A DNA stretch of 64,000 nt from Streptomyces sp. CB01373 (GCF_002803075.1 NZ_NNBK01000011.1:349468-413467); one strand, 5' to 3'; positions 19,318 to 28,496 are shown, counted from the stretch's first letter. Numbers and translations are program-made. The notes: generated by a model not told the origin, from the letters alone.

Positions 19318-22300
19318 ATGCGCTTCGACCTCTACAACCTGGGTCCGAGAGAGTTCGAAAACTTGACCCAGGCAATCACCTCTGCAGAACTCGGACCGTT
19401 CGTAACTCTCTTCGGTCCTGGGCCCGATGGAGGTCGAGAAGCCACGTTCGAGAGCAGCTCCCCCATTACGGGAGCGTCCTCCAGCGAATGGAACGGGCTT
19501 GGCGTCCTTCAGGCCAAGTACAAGGAGACGCCTGCGAGCCCGCGGGAAGAAGCTACTTGGCTAATCTCCGAAATCCGCAAAGAGTTCAAGCAATGGCGCA
19601 CTTCGTCAAACCGGATCGAGCTTCCCGACTTTATCCTGTTCGCCACAAACGTCACGCTTTCGGCGGTCCCACGCACAGGAGGTGTTGATAGAGTTACGAA
19701 AGTAATGAGAGAGGAGTGTCGCCGGCTCGGTATTACCGGTTGGGCAGTGTGGCACTCAGAAAACATCCATCGCTTCCTCGAAATTCACGACGGGATTCGC
19801 ACATCATATTCAGCCTGGATTCTACCTGGCGATATTTTGAACGCCATCTACAAAACGCTGAATAACGATCGCACCGATGTTCCCAAAGCAATGCAATCGT
19901 TCCTGGCCCGTGAACTGGTCAAAGACCGGTATGCAAATCTTGACCAAGCCGGCGCTGCAGATGATCGCACCGTTCCATTGGCCAGCGTATTTGTCGACCT
20001 CCCGATCGGAATGCGCAATGAGAATGGCCAGGAGTATGAGGCAAAATGCCTGAAGACCCTGATTTCGGCGTGCGACCTCAAGCACTCAACTGAAGAACTC
20101 GATAATTTAGAAGATGGTCAGGGTCGCTTCAGCCCAAACCGCATGGTACTTGTGGGTGGCCCCGGGCAAGGAAAGAGCACGGTAAGTCAGTTCGTCTGTC
20201 AGCTCTACCGGGCCAATCTGGTCAAAGACACGACGTCTATGCGCAACCCTGAAGTCCGGTCCACGGTTACACAAATCACAGAGGAGGCTGATAAAGAAGA
20301 CCTTTCTCCCAAGGCAAGGCGTTGGCCAATTCAAATTCCATTGACCAGACTCGCCGATCAGCTAGCAAAGGGAAAATGCAGGAACATTCTCGATTACATT
20401 GCCCAGAGAGTCAGTGAAACAGGAAGCTTTACGGTCAGTGCGGCAGACGTTAAGGATTGGCTCTCGGTCTTCCCGTGGCTGCTGATTCTCGATGGATTGG
20501 ACGAAGTTCCTGGTTCCAGTAACAGGACTCAGGTTCTTGAACACGTCAATAATTTCCAGATTGAAGCTGATGAATGCAATGCAGACCTCGTCATAGTTGC
20601 GACGACTCGTCCGCAAGGTTATACCGACGAGTTCTCCCCGAAGTATTTCAAGCACTACAGTCTGATTCCCCTGCAAACCGAAAATGCCCTGGGCTATGGT
20701 CTTAAGTTGGCGCATGCTCGGTACGGTACATCAGCAGACCGTGTTCCAGTCTTGATGTCCCGTCTGGAGCAGGCTGCAGCCGAGCCATCAACGGCGCACC
20801 TGATGGCGACGCCACTGCAGGTGACAATTATGGCGGTGTTGCTAGACAGAGTTGGGAAAGCACCTAAAGATCGTTACACGCTCTTTGCGGACTACTACCG
20901 CGTGATTTATGAGCGTGAACTTGAAAAAGAAGGATCAGCGAGCAATCTCCTTCGGGACCATGCCGCCGATATCAGCGCCATTCACGCAGACGTCGGGCTA
21001 ATGCTGCAGACTCGCAGTGAGCGATCCGGGGAGACCGAATCCAGGCTGACGACTAGCGAACTGAATGTGATCATTAAGGATCGGCTCGCTGAAGAGGGAC
21101 ACTGGGGCGACAGACTAGCGCAACTGACGGATTCGATTAGCAAGGCTGCCACTGATCGACTTGTCTTCCTCGTCCCCTCCAGAGAAGGTCAGGTTAGCTT
21201 CGAAATCCGCTCACTGCAAGAATTTTGGGCAGCCGATGCTTTGATGAATTGCGGGGAGGAAAAAATTCCCGCCCGGCTCCGCGAGATGTCTGTCAGTTCG
21301 CATTGGCGTAACGTTCTTCTGTTCGCCCTGGGCAGTATTTTCGCTAATCGACGAACCTTGCGGGACTCCGTTACACAGCTAGTCTCTGAACTCAATACCA
21401 TCTCGGACTCGTTCGGATCCCTTCAACGTCGAGCGCTCACTGGATCGCGCCTTGCAGTCGAGATCCTCAATGACGGAATGGTGAGGGCACCACGCTATGA
21501 AAGAATTCTCGTAGAGCAAGCCCTAAAGCTGCTAAAGCTGCCGCCCTCAAGCCACATCAAGATCTTGGCCGCATCTATTAGTGAGCAAAGCATGGAAATC
21601 GCTAGAGATTTCCTCTCTTCCGAGCTGGAGACCGGAATCATTCCCGAACGTGCCGTTCTCGACTTCCTAGGTGCACGCTCCAGCAATGGCGACCGTTGGT
21701 GCGAAGGCAAGCTTGAGGAACTCTACAGAAGCGCGTCTCAGGATGACAGAAAGGAAATCTACGAAGCTGGAATCGACGTTGATAACCCGACCATCGTGAA
21801 CCTGGCCTCCGATTGCCTTGCCGATCCGAAGATCACCGCGTCTTCCGTTTTCCGCGGAGGCGTATCAAAATGGCGCTATGCCAGCATGAACGCTCGACCC
21901 TTCCCTTCTCAAGCTTGGGTGGCCCCCCTACTCAGCTACTTTGCACATAGACAAGTGCCGGTTCAGCGCCTGCATCTCGCTCCGGGCTTTCGGTTGAATA
22001 TTGTCTCCGTGAACTTCCGCTCTGTCGAGCTTGATACCGTAATGTCGGCTGGGTTTCCAGCTGAACATTGGCTCAGTAAAATTCACAATTTCGGGCAGAA
22101 CCCCAGCTGCGAGAGTCTGGCCGAGGTTGTAACTAGCATTTTGCCCGACAGGGAGAAATACCCCGAAAGGGTAGCATCGTTCTTTCCGTGGATCATTTGG
22201 TACGCTCTTCAATTTGCGCAAGAGGTTGGCGAGCTGCAGAGAGCGGCTGACCTGATTGCAAGGGGAGAGCTTGGGGGGCCGAACGATTGGGAAACCCTTG

Positions 22301-23214
22301 AGGAATCTTGGTCAACTGAACGGCTTGATATTCTATTTCAAAACACTTTCGCCGGCTGGCGGACAGAACGCAAGCCCTTTGCCCCCCTAGCTTGCGCTCT
22401 TCATGGAGGCTCGTCAATCCGCCGAACTGCCGTGCACCGGGTTGGATCGACACAGGGCTTCGACTTGGGCGAGTTGGCTGATCTCGCCTTGAGGATTCCC
22501 GACAACGTCGCCCGTGAAAAGGTCTGCCTTTACATTGCAAACTCCGTGGCACATGGTCCATACGATAACTCTTCGGAGTTCCCTTTCACTGCACAGCAAA
22601 TCGGAAAGTTGTACGAGGCTCTAGGTGTGGAGGGTCGCTTCCACAACTTTGATTGGCTCGAAGTAGCGCCGTTGAACCATGAGTGGCTCTCTGTACTGGA
22701 CCGCATTGGGCGATCTCTTTTGATGGGGAATATCTGGGCGCCAGATGTTCCGGATCAGCTGAGGCATCAGTGGATGCAAAACTTCGATGCCTGGATCGGG
22801 CTGGGAGTGTTGGTTCTCTCGGACCCCACTCGGGACCTGTCACCTGATGAGAAGCGCAGAATTAATCACGAATGGGAGAAGGTGCAGATTCACGGACCTT
22901 CAAGTGCAAGGCACGAACGCATCACGGCCATTTCCGTTTTGTACTCCCGACCGCCGCAGTCTGTTGACGAGGCAAATTCCATCCTCTCGCATGTGGTGCA
23001 AGCAATTGTTCTGAAAGAGATTGAATGTGCCGAGGTGCTTAGGCGTGCTATTTTGAATCATTTCCCGCCGAGTCAAGAGTTCTTGTTGGGATTGCTGGAT
23101 GCTTTGTGGGAGGATCTAGATCCTTACGACCAGGTGGTCTTCTATGAGCGCATTGTGCAGTTGCAAGCAAGTGCGCCTACCCGAATTTCATTCGAAAGAA
23201 TGAGGCCCTGCTAG
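19318..23214 (+). CDS. Stand-alone nuclease-NACHT STAND ATPase, candidate antiphage gene
   Basis: This protein has 1298 residues. The N-terminal part (about 1-120) looks like a Mrr-type PD-(D/E)xK nuclease: LGPREFENLTQAI, then Asp37 in GPDGGREATFE and Gln65-Ala-Lys67 in VLQAKYKE. A NACHT-type NTPase follows, with Walker A GGPGQGKST (Lys286) and Walker B LLILDGLDEVP (Asp392, then Asp395-Glu396). The last 600 residues or so are helical with no clear repeats and would be the sensor. This effector-NTPase-sensor order is that of Avs/bNACHT antiphage STAND proteins, where target recognition triggers oligomerisation and nucleic-acid cutting. GC is near 52% (31 of 60 bases in 20041-20100), far below its neighbours, indicating transfer. 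A TTA codon (residue 264, 20107-20109) makes it BldA-dependent in principle. CATACT lies 7 bp before the ATG and no ribosome site is seen. Confidence 0.85.
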   Translation: MRFDLYNLGPREFENLTQAITSAELGPFVTLFGPGPDGGREATFESSSPITGASSSEWNGLGVLQAKYKETPASPREEATWLISEIRKEFKQWRTSSNRIELPDFILFATNVTLSAVPRTGGVDRVTKVMREECRRLGITGWAVWHSENIHRFLEIHDGIRTSYSAWILPGDILNAIYKTLNNDRTDVPKAMQSFLARELVKDRYANLDQAGAADDRTVPLASVFVDLPIGMRNENGQEYEAKCLKTLISACDLKHSTEELDNLEDGQGRFSPNRMVLVGGPGQGKSTVSQFVCQLYRANLVKDTTSMRNPEVRSTVTQITEEADKEDLSPKARRWPIQIPLTRLADQLAKGKCRNILDYIAQRVSETGSFTVSAADVKDWLSVFPWLLILDGLDEVPGSSNRTQVLEHVNNFQIEADECNADLVIVATTRPQGYTDEFSPKYFKHYSLIPLQTENALGYGLKLAHARYGTSADRVPVLMSRLEQAAAEPSTAHLMATPLQVTIMAVLLDRVGKAPKDRYTLFADYYRVIYERELEKEGSASNLLRDHAADISAIHADVGLMLQTRSERSGETESRLTTSELNVIIKDRLAEEGHWGDRLAQLTDSISKAATDRLVFLVPSREGQVSFEIRSLQEFWAADALMNCGEEKIPARLREMSVSSHWRNVLLFALGSIFANRRTLRDSVTQLVSELNTISDSFGSLQRRALTGSRLAVEILNDGMVRAPRYERILVEQALKLLKLPPSSHIKILAASISEQSMEIARDFLSSELETGIIPERAVLDFLGARSSNGDRWCEGKLEELYRSASQDDRKEIYEAGIDVDNPTIVNLASDCLADPKITASSVFRGGVSKWRYASMNARPFPSQAWVAPLLSYFAHRQVPVQRLHLAPGFRLNIVSVNFRSVELDTVMSAGFPAEHWLSKIHNFGQNPSCESLAEVVTSILPDREKYPERVASFFPWIIWYALQFAQEVGELQRAADLIARGELGGPNDWETLEESWSTERLDILFQNTFAGWRTERKPFAPLACALHGGSSIRRTAVHRVGSTQGFDLGELADLALRIPDNVAREKVCLYIANSVAHGPYDNSSEFPFTAQQIGKLYEALGVEGRFHNFDWLEVAPLNHEWLSVLDRIGRSLLMGNIWAPDVPDQLRHQWMQNFDAWIGLGVLVLSDPTRDLSPDEKRRINHEWEKVQIHGPSSARHERITAISVLYSRPPQSVDEANSILSHVVQAIVLKEIECAEVLRRAILNHFPPSQEFLLGLLDALWEDLDPYDQVVFYERIVQLQASAPTRISFERMRPC

Positions 23215-23454
23215 GCAGTTTTCGACATCTGCGCAACACAGGGCTAGGTGCTTTGCTGATAGGAGTTTCGTTCGCCCAGCTCAGCACCCGAACGCGCCAC
23301 AAATGATCGCGGCTTCCCAAGCTGAGGGCTCCTACTCTCGCTGAGACGGCCTTCTCCTGGGTACCGTCGTGGTCGTGTGTCCAGTGCACGTCGGGTTGGT
23401 CACCCGTAGGCGTGCTCCGGTTGATCGCGCGCGACTAGGGGAGCTGGTACGGGC

Positions 23455-24369
23455 ATGGCGGTTGACGCTGCTCGATCGGAAGAGGGGTTCACGTCGGCAG
23501 GGGCCAAGCGGGTGATGAGTGCCGCGTGCCGGGCTGTGGGGCTCGATGACAGGGGCGCGGAGTTGATCCGGCTCGGGGAGAACGCGTTGTTCCGGCTGGC
23601 CCCGGTGCCTGTAGTCGTGCGTGTGGCTCGTGGGCGGGAGTGGTTGACCACGGCTCGTAAAGAGGTCGCTGTCTCGCGGTGGTTGGCGGATGAGAGGTTT
23701 CCGGCTGCTCGGATCGTCGAGGACCTTGAGCAGCCGCTCGTGGTCGACGGTCACCCCGTGACCTTCTGGCATCTGATCGTTGAGGGGGACCGGAAGGCGA
23801 CGTATGGGGAGCTGGGGGCCACCCTTCGGGCTCTCCACGCTTTGACGGTGCCGGACGGGCTTGAGCTGCCCTCGTTCGATCCCTTCGACAAACAACAGCG
23901 CCGGCTTGACCGGGCCGTGATCCCGGAAGACGACAAGGTGTTCCTTCGGAAGCGTTGGCGCGAACTGCGGGACAAGTACGCCGAACTGCGCTTCGAGACG
24001 CCCAAGGGGCCGGTGCACGGTGACGCGCATGTGCAGAACCTCATGGTGGATGATCAGGGGCAGGTCATCCTGATCGACTTCGAAGCCTTCTGCTTCGATC
24101 ACTCCGAGTGGGATCTCATGGTCACGGCCGTTGAACATCACAGCCTTGGGTGGCAGACCGATGAACAGTACGCCGGCTTCGTGACCGCGTACGGGCGGGA
24201 CCTGTATGACTGGCCTGGGTACGAGACGCTACGGGGGCTGCAAGAGTTCGGCATGACAACATGGCTCATGCAGAACGTGCAGGAGGATGAGAGGACAGCG
24301 GCCGAGTACCGCCGGCGGATCGCTGGCCTGCGTAACGACGATGCTGCGCGCGACTGGAGGCCCTGGTAG
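23455..24369 (+). CDS. Aminoglycoside-phosphotransferase-fold protein
   Basis: This 304-residue protein has the APH/choline-kinase fold: the catalytic loop VHGDAHVQNLMVDD (about 181-194) and the metal-binding segment VILIDFEAFCFDH. Such proteins phosphorylate hydroxyls of small molecules, and resistance is only one possibility. Homologous genes commonly accompany the regulator and ATPase genes of streptomycete integrative elements, as here, so a role tied to the element or its host signal is plausible but unproven. Its 3' end is 3 bp from the 3' end of the convergent regulator gene. The start ATG at 23455 is preceded by a GGGGAG site. Confidence 0.75.
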   Translation: MAVDAARSEEGFTSAGAKRVMSAACRAVGLDDRGAELIRLGENALFRLAPVPVVVRVARGREWLTTARKEVAVSRWLADERFPAARIVEDLEQPLVVDGHPVTFWHLIVEGDRKATYGELGATLRALHALTVPDGLELPSFDPFDKQQRRLDRAVIPEDDKVFLRKRWRELRDKYAELRFETPKGPVHGDAHVQNLMVDDQGQVILIDFEAFCFDHSEWDLMVTAVEHHSLGWQTDEQYAGFVTAYGRDLYDWPGYETLRGLQEFGMTTWLMQNVQEDERTAAEYRRRIAGLRNDDAARDWRPW

Positions 24370-24372
24370 CTG

Positions 24373-25746
24373 CTACTCGTCGTCGTCCAGACGGGCAAGT
24401 GCGTCCCGCACCTGGTCGTTGAAGGAGGCCACGATCGGGTTCGCCGCGTGAGCGCTCACCTCGGCATGGAAGTCGGTGACGTAGCGCTGGAAGCGGGTGG
24501 ACTGAAGGGAGTCGCCGCCGTCGACTGCGAGGCTCGCGGTAGTGACGGCGGCCTCCAGTTCGCCGTTCAGTAGCTGGCTCTGCGCAAGCACCATGCGGCA
24601 GAACCCGACGGTTCGAGCGTATTTCGGATCCGTGCTGTCCACGGCGCGCTGCGCCTGCTCGACTGCTTCGTGGCGCATCTTGAGGTCGCGGAAACAGTGG
24701 CAGAGCTCGCCCATGAGTTCCGCGGAGTCGAAGTAGGCCAGCCATGTGGGGTCTTCGGTTGTGTCGGCGCGTTCGAAGTGACGTTCTGCCTCGTTCATGG
24801 CTCGGCCTGCCGCGATGCCGTCGCCTGCGTTGGACAGGGCGCGGGCCTCCATCGCCGAGTAGTTCGCCATGGCACGTGGGGTGGCGCGGCTCTTGGCGCC
24901 CTCGACTGCGGCGCGGGCCAGTTGGATCGCTTGGGTGTGGCGTCCGAGGTAGTTGGCTTGGTGGCTGAGGTTGCCGAGGATGCGGGCGCCGAACATGCGG
25001 TCGTCGATGACCTGGGTCAGGCGCAGAGTGGAGGTCAGGTAGCGATGGGCGAGCCGGTGGTTTCCGGTGTCGTACGCGGTCCATGCGAGCAGTTGCGAGA
25101 CCTCTGCGGCGGCGCTGAATAACGCGGTGCCCGTCTTCTCGCTGTAGCTGGCGTCCAACAGCGGCAAGACCTCATGGCGGAAATAGTGGCGTAGGGCTTT
25201 GTGCCCGTGGCCTCCGCCGTACTTGAAGTCGAGTTGCATGAACATGCTGGCGGCGTCCCTGATGGCGCGGACGTCGCGCATGCCGACTCGTTGGTGTGCG
25301 GGTCGGTCGGCCTGGATGCCGTCGGGGCGCGCGATCATCCACGACAGGACCGCTGAGCTGAGATCTCCATCTGCGATGGTCAGCTGATCGGCGGTTGGGG
25401 CTTCGGCGCGCTCATCGGCAAGGCTTCCGAGCACGGAGAGCGCCTCGGGCACCGTGCTGGGGTATCCGACCGGCTGAGGGGCCGCTGGCCGTGCGAGGTC
25501 GAAGAAGCCGAGATCGCCAGGGGTGATGCAGCGGCCCAGTTTGGCGCTGAGGACATCCGCCATGATCACTGCTGCCTGCGGCTGGATGCCTGAACCCTCG
25601 CGCCATCGCTTCACGGAGACGTGTGTCGTTCCGAGGCTCACGCCGCGCTGCGCGGCGGCGTCCTGCATCCGCTTCGCCAGACCCTTGTTCGAGACCTTGG
25701 CTTCGTCCATGACGGCGATCAACTGCGCGTTCGGCTCTCGGCTCAT
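24373..25746 (-). CDS. XRE-type regulator with TPR-like helical domain
   Basis: This 457-residue protein has an N-terminal helix-turn-helix region (about 5-70, with NKGLAKRMQDAA and VSLGTTHVSVKRWREG). About 330 residues of helical repeats follow (for example AGRAMNEAERHFERADTTEDPTWLAYFDSAEL). This layout is typical of streptomycete regulators that sense a peptide or small ligand through the repeat domain. It faces away from the GHKL ATPase gene, and the 209-bp gap between them holds several GTTCA/TGAAC palindromes that probably bind this protein. Confidence 0.8.
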   Translation of the reverse strand: MSREPNAQLIAVMDEAKVSNKGLAKRMQDAAAQRGVSLGTTHVSVKRWREGSGIQPQAAVIMADVLSAKLGRCITPGDLGFFDLARPAAPQPVGYPSTVPEALSVLGSLADERAEAPTADQLTIADGDLSSAVLSWMIARPDGIQADRPAHQRVGMRDVRAIRDAASMFMQLDFKYGGGHGHKALRHYFRHEVLPLLDASYSEKTGTALFSAAAEVSQLLAWTAYDTGNHRLAHRYLTSTLRLTQVIDDRMFGARILGNLSHQANYLGRHTQAIQLARAAVEGAKSRATPRAMANYSAMEARALSNAGDGIAAGRAMNEAERHFERADTTEDPTWLAYFDSAELMGELCHCFRDLKMRHEAVEQAQRAVDSTDPKYARTVGFCRMVLAQSQLLNGELEAAVTTASLAVDGGDSLQSTRFQRYVTDFHAEVSAHAANPIVASFNDQVRDALARLDDDE

Positions 25747-25811
25747 GCTCCCCTGCCAACCCGAGAATGACGGCGAGTGTTCATCGTGTCACAGCAGTCT
25801 CTCGCTGGGGG

Positions 25812-25867
25812 GTTCATTGGTGAACCCCCTCGCGTTTGCCGGTGTTCACGTGAACCCCCTGGTGAAC
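25812..25867. promoter_or_regulatory. Array of GTTCA/TGAAC operator half-sites
   Basis: GTTCA-TTGG-TGAAC (25812-25825), the perfect palindrome GTTCACGTGAAC (25844-25855) and a further GGTGAAC (25861-25867) lie between divergent genes. TGAACCCCCT is directly repeated at 25821-25830 and 25851-25860. A related GTTCATCG occurs at about 25780. Confidence 0.55.
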
Positions 25868-25955
25868 GCTCCCGGTCAGAGGCCTTCCGCCGTGTACTGG
25901 CTTGCGTGCAGCAAGTGGTGCCGTAAGGGCCGTCTCAGGCTCGGAAGGGAATGTG

Positions 25956-26522
25956 ATGGATGCGGGGAATGCCAAGCACTTGGCGAGAGAGTTGGACGCG
26001 TACGCCCACTGGTTCGTGGCGCCGGATGCGTCCTCCGCTGGGCACTTCCTGACGCTGACGCTCTTCGCCGCGTGCGGCAACACGGCACGCGTCGCGCGTG
26101 ATCAGACGGCCGAGTTCCTTCGGGGCGCGGGCGCGGGCGCCGGTGACGTGGTGGACGATGCCCGGCTGGTCGTCTCGGAACTGGTCGGGAACGTGGTGAA
26201 CCACGCGGTGCCGGATCGGGATCTGACCCGTCCGGGTGGCTGCCGGCGCATCGATGTGATCTTCAAGGTGTGGCCGAAGTGGCTGTTCATCGGCGTTGCC
26301 GATGAAGACTCGACGCCTCCCCTGCTTCCGGCGGGCGAGACCTTCTCGCCGGGACTGGTGGGGGAACTGTCCGAGGCAGTGTTGCCGGACAGCGGGCGCG
26401 GGCTGTTCATCGCTCAACGACTGGCCACGGCTGTGTGGTGGACGCCGGGGGACGGGGGCGGCAAGACGGTTTGGTGTCGCTTCGACCTGGACGACGGGGC
26501 TGAGCACAGACCGCGCTGGTGA
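25956..26522 (+). CDS. GHKL-fold ATP-binding protein (anti-sigma-kinase/regulatory type)
   Basis: This 188-residue protein has an HATPase_c-like fold: the N box DDARLVVSELVGNVVNHAV (about 68-86), a G1-like VADEDSTPP and a G2-like DSGRGLFIAQRLA. It lacks a phosphoacceptor histidine domain, as in the many small streptomycete RsbW-like ATPases that act on sigma-factor antagonists. The partner is unknown. ATG 25956 is chosen for the GGAAGGGA site 6 bp upstream. It is divergent from the TPR regulator and is probably its target. A terminator hairpin follows at 26685-26726. Confidence 0.75.
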   Translation: MDAGNAKHLARELDAYAHWFVAPDASSAGHFLTLTLFAACGNTARVARDQTAEFLRGAGAGAGDVVDDARLVVSELVGNVVNHAVPDRDLTRPGGCRRIDVIFKVWPKWLFIGVADEDSTPPLLPAGETFSPGLVGELSEAVLPDSGRGLFIAQRLATAVWWTPGDGGGKTVWCRFDLDDGAEHRPRW

Positions 26523-26833
26523 TCTCCGATTCGCCGTCTGCGGTTTGCTCCCTCGCGATCGGGAGTCGGCGGCGGACCGGACACCGATCGGAGCTCGACC
26601 CGCTCCGGTCACGGGCGCGGTCCCTCCGGTCGTGGGAGCTCCCCTCCCGGCTGAGGGGCCGCGCCTGACAACCACATACCGAGACCGGGCCACCCCATCA
26701 GCCCTGGAAAGCGAAGGGTGGCCCGGCTGGGAACACGGCGGTTCCCGGTGCCTGATGGTACCGGGGCCGTCGTGCTGCTCGTCTGCCCTGGACCAAACAG
26801 AGTTGATGATCCGTTACCTAAATTAGGGCAGAG
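26523..26833. other. Intergenic region with terminator and small palindrome
   Basis: No gene is seen in these 311 bp. They hold the 11-bp-stem hairpin at 26685-26726 and a CCTAA-A-TTAGG palindrome at 26817-26827, seven bases before the next possible start codon. Confidence 0.5.
26685..26726 (+). terminator. Hairpin terminator after the GHKL ATPase gene
   Basis: The perfect 11-bp arms CCGGGCCACCC (26685-26695) and GGGTGGCCCGG (26716-26726) enclose a 20-nt loop. Confidence 0.55.
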
Positions 26834-27142
26834 GTGGGCAAGGTGACTGGCGCCGGTGAGAGCTGGCTGAGCGATGGCCTCGATGACGTGATGGGCGTCG
26901 ACCACGGCCTGTGGGTGCCGGGAGTCGACTATGTGACGGGCTGGCGGGAGGCTCGGGAGGCTGCCGACCGGTTGAACCGGGCGCTGCTCGGTGCGGGCTT
27001 CGAGCTGTCTGCCGTGCGGGCGGTCGCCTCGACGGGTGAGGACGGGCGCGGGGTCGTACGCCTGGCGGGCTGGCCGGAGGCGGTGGACCGGCTCGCCGGG
27101 CTCCTGGAGCAGCTCGCCGACGGTGACGGCGGTGCGGCATGA
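26834..27142 (+). CDS. Small hypothetical protein of the integrative element
   Basis: This protein has up to 102 residues and no signal peptide or membrane helix. It contains a helical core (GWREAREAADRLNRALLGAGFE and GWPEAVDRLAGLLEQLADG). GTG 26834 or GTG 26843 may be the start, and the GGGCAGAGG stretch before 26834 could serve as a ribosome site. The size and place resemble the small conserved proteins that accompany repressor genes in AICEs. No function can be assigned. Confidence 0.5.
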   Translation: MGKVTGAGESWLSDGLDDVMGVDHGLWVPGVDYVTGWREAREAADRLNRALLGAGFELSAVRAVASTGEDGRGVVRLAGWPEAVDRLAGLLEQLADGDGGAA

Positions 27143-27552
27143 GGGGTGCTTTCGCTGGTGAGTGCTGTAGGGGCGCACGTCGCTGGCTGGAGAGACTTTG
27201 GGCAGTAGCTGCCATGGGGCGAGTGAACAGGGGGCCTTACGCTGGCCCGGCGAATCGGGCAGGTAGTGGACCTGCCCGCGGTTGTGCCCGATGGGCCCCC
27301 TGTTCTTCGAGGCTCGCCCCATGGGAGCTGCGTAAAGTCTCGGAGGCCGGCGACCCCCAGCCATCCACGCCCCGGCCCGCGACAGCCGGCCGACGCCTCG
27401 ACTTCTCCGGCTGGCTGCGGCGTGGGGCGTCCGGCGACCGGACGGGACCGGCGTCCACGCCGCACGCCCGGCCGGGGCGGCCGGGCGGCCCGGCGCGCCG
27501 CAGGCGCGCCCTTGAGGAAGTGAAGGCGGTTTCGACCGATGCCGGTTGCTGC
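27143..27552. other. Non-coding region carrying a large foldback structure
   Basis: There is no gene in these 410 bp. The left half is the foldback at 27192-27341. The right half is GC-rich with several short palindromes and leads to the 3' end of the GntR gene. Confidence 0.55.
27192..27341. repeat. 150-bp imperfect inverted repeat, candidate replication or transfer origin
   Basis: The left arm (27192-27236, GAGACTTTGGGCAG...ACAGGGGGCC) pairs with the right arm (27293-27341, GGGCCCCCTGTT...AAAGTCTC). The pairing includes a perfect 12-bp block CCATGGGGCGAG against CTCGCCCCATGG. The loop contains a perfect nested hairpin GGGCAGGT-AGTGG-ACCTGCCC (27257-27277), and ATCGGGC/GCCCGAT arms that compete with it. 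Such branched foldbacks are typical of single-strand origins or transfer sites of rolling-circle elements. Confidence 0.5.
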
Positions 27553-28332
27553 TCAGGCGCGGGGGCGTCGGGCGGGCTGTTTGTCGGCGGTGATCCGGTA
27601 GGCGAGTTCGGCACGGTCCGCGCCGATGCGCAGTTCTTCGAGGATCAGGGGGCGGTCGTCGGTGCCGTGGGTGACGCGGGCCATGTGCAGGATCGGGGTC
27701 GCGTCGGGGAGCTGGAGCGTGGCGCGCTCGTCGGGCAGCGGCATGCGGGCGCGTACCGTCTCGGTCCACGACAGCTTGTGTCCGGCCTGGGTGAGTACCC
27801 AGTAGATCGCTGCCGGAGGCTTGCAGGGCTCCTTGCCGAGCAGCGGGACAGCCTCGGCGATCTCGAAGGGGATCAGTGTGCGGTGCATGGCGCGGGTCCC
27901 GGTGCCGGGGTCGGTGAGCAGCCGGTCGGAGCCGAACAGCGCTTCTTCCTCATCGAGTTTAAGCAGTCGGCCGGTGTCCTTCGTGGTGTGGGTGCGGTAG
28001 GTGCTCGGCTCCTCGGCCTCCTGCCATACGTCACCGTTGGGCATGACGAACTTGCCCTCGGCGGTGCGGCTGATGCGCCGCTCCAAGGTGAGGGCCGGCT
28101 GGCCGTCGGAGCGTACGAAGCTGCCCTTGCCGTGCCGGACATCGATCAGCCCTTCCGCGCGCAGGGCGGCGATCGCGTTGCGGACCGTGGGGCGGGAGAC
28201 GCCATAGCGGGCCATGAGCTGGGCCTCGGACGGAAGCAGGGAGTCGGGGGCGAACTCGCCCGTGAGGATCGCTTCCCTGATCGCTGCGGCCACCTGCTGG
28301 TATAGGGCTCCGGGGCGCTGGATCTCGGTCAT
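27553..28332 (-). CDS. GntR/HutC-family repressor, KorSA-like
   Basis: This 259-residue regulator has an N-terminal winged helix (about 8-75, YQQVAAAIREAILTGEFAPD and YGVSRPTVRNAIAALRAEG) and a C-terminal UTRA/HutC ligand domain (about 95-245). In pSAM2-type elements KorSA of this family holds back transfer and replication genes. Here it is divergent from the transfer operon, and the 164-bp gap (28333-28496) should hold its operators. ATG 28332 is chosen for the GGAG site 8 bp upstream. An earlier in-frame ATG (28362) lacks one. Confidence 0.83.
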   Translation of the reverse strand: MTEIQRPGALYQQVAAAIREAILTGEFAPDSLLPSEAQLMARYGVSRPTVRNAIAALRAEGLIDVRHGKGSFVRSDGQPALTLERRISRTAEGKFVMPNGDVWQEAEEPSTYRTHTTKDTGRLLKLDEEEALFGSDRLLTDPGTGTRAMHRTLIPFEIAEAVPLLGKEPCKPPAAIYWVLTQAGHKLSWTETVRARMPLPDERATLQLPDATPILHMARVTHGTDDRPLILEELRIGADRAELAYRITADKQPARRPRA

Positions 28333-28496
28333 CTCGGCTTCTCCGGGTGAGGTCGTAGGCACGTCGCACGCGCGACATCACTCGTCAGCATAAGTAGTTG
28401 CACCTCTGCCGTACAGGACTCCATAGTCGTAACTCGTAAGGACAAGTGACGTCAGTACATCGCTGGCGTCCCGACTGGCCAGGGAGGCCAAAGAAA

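Noticed and set aside
23455..24369. Antibiotic-resistance call for the APH-fold protein
   Set aside because: The fold is shared by many kinases of other small molecules, and nothing in the sequence or neighbours indicates aminoglycosides.
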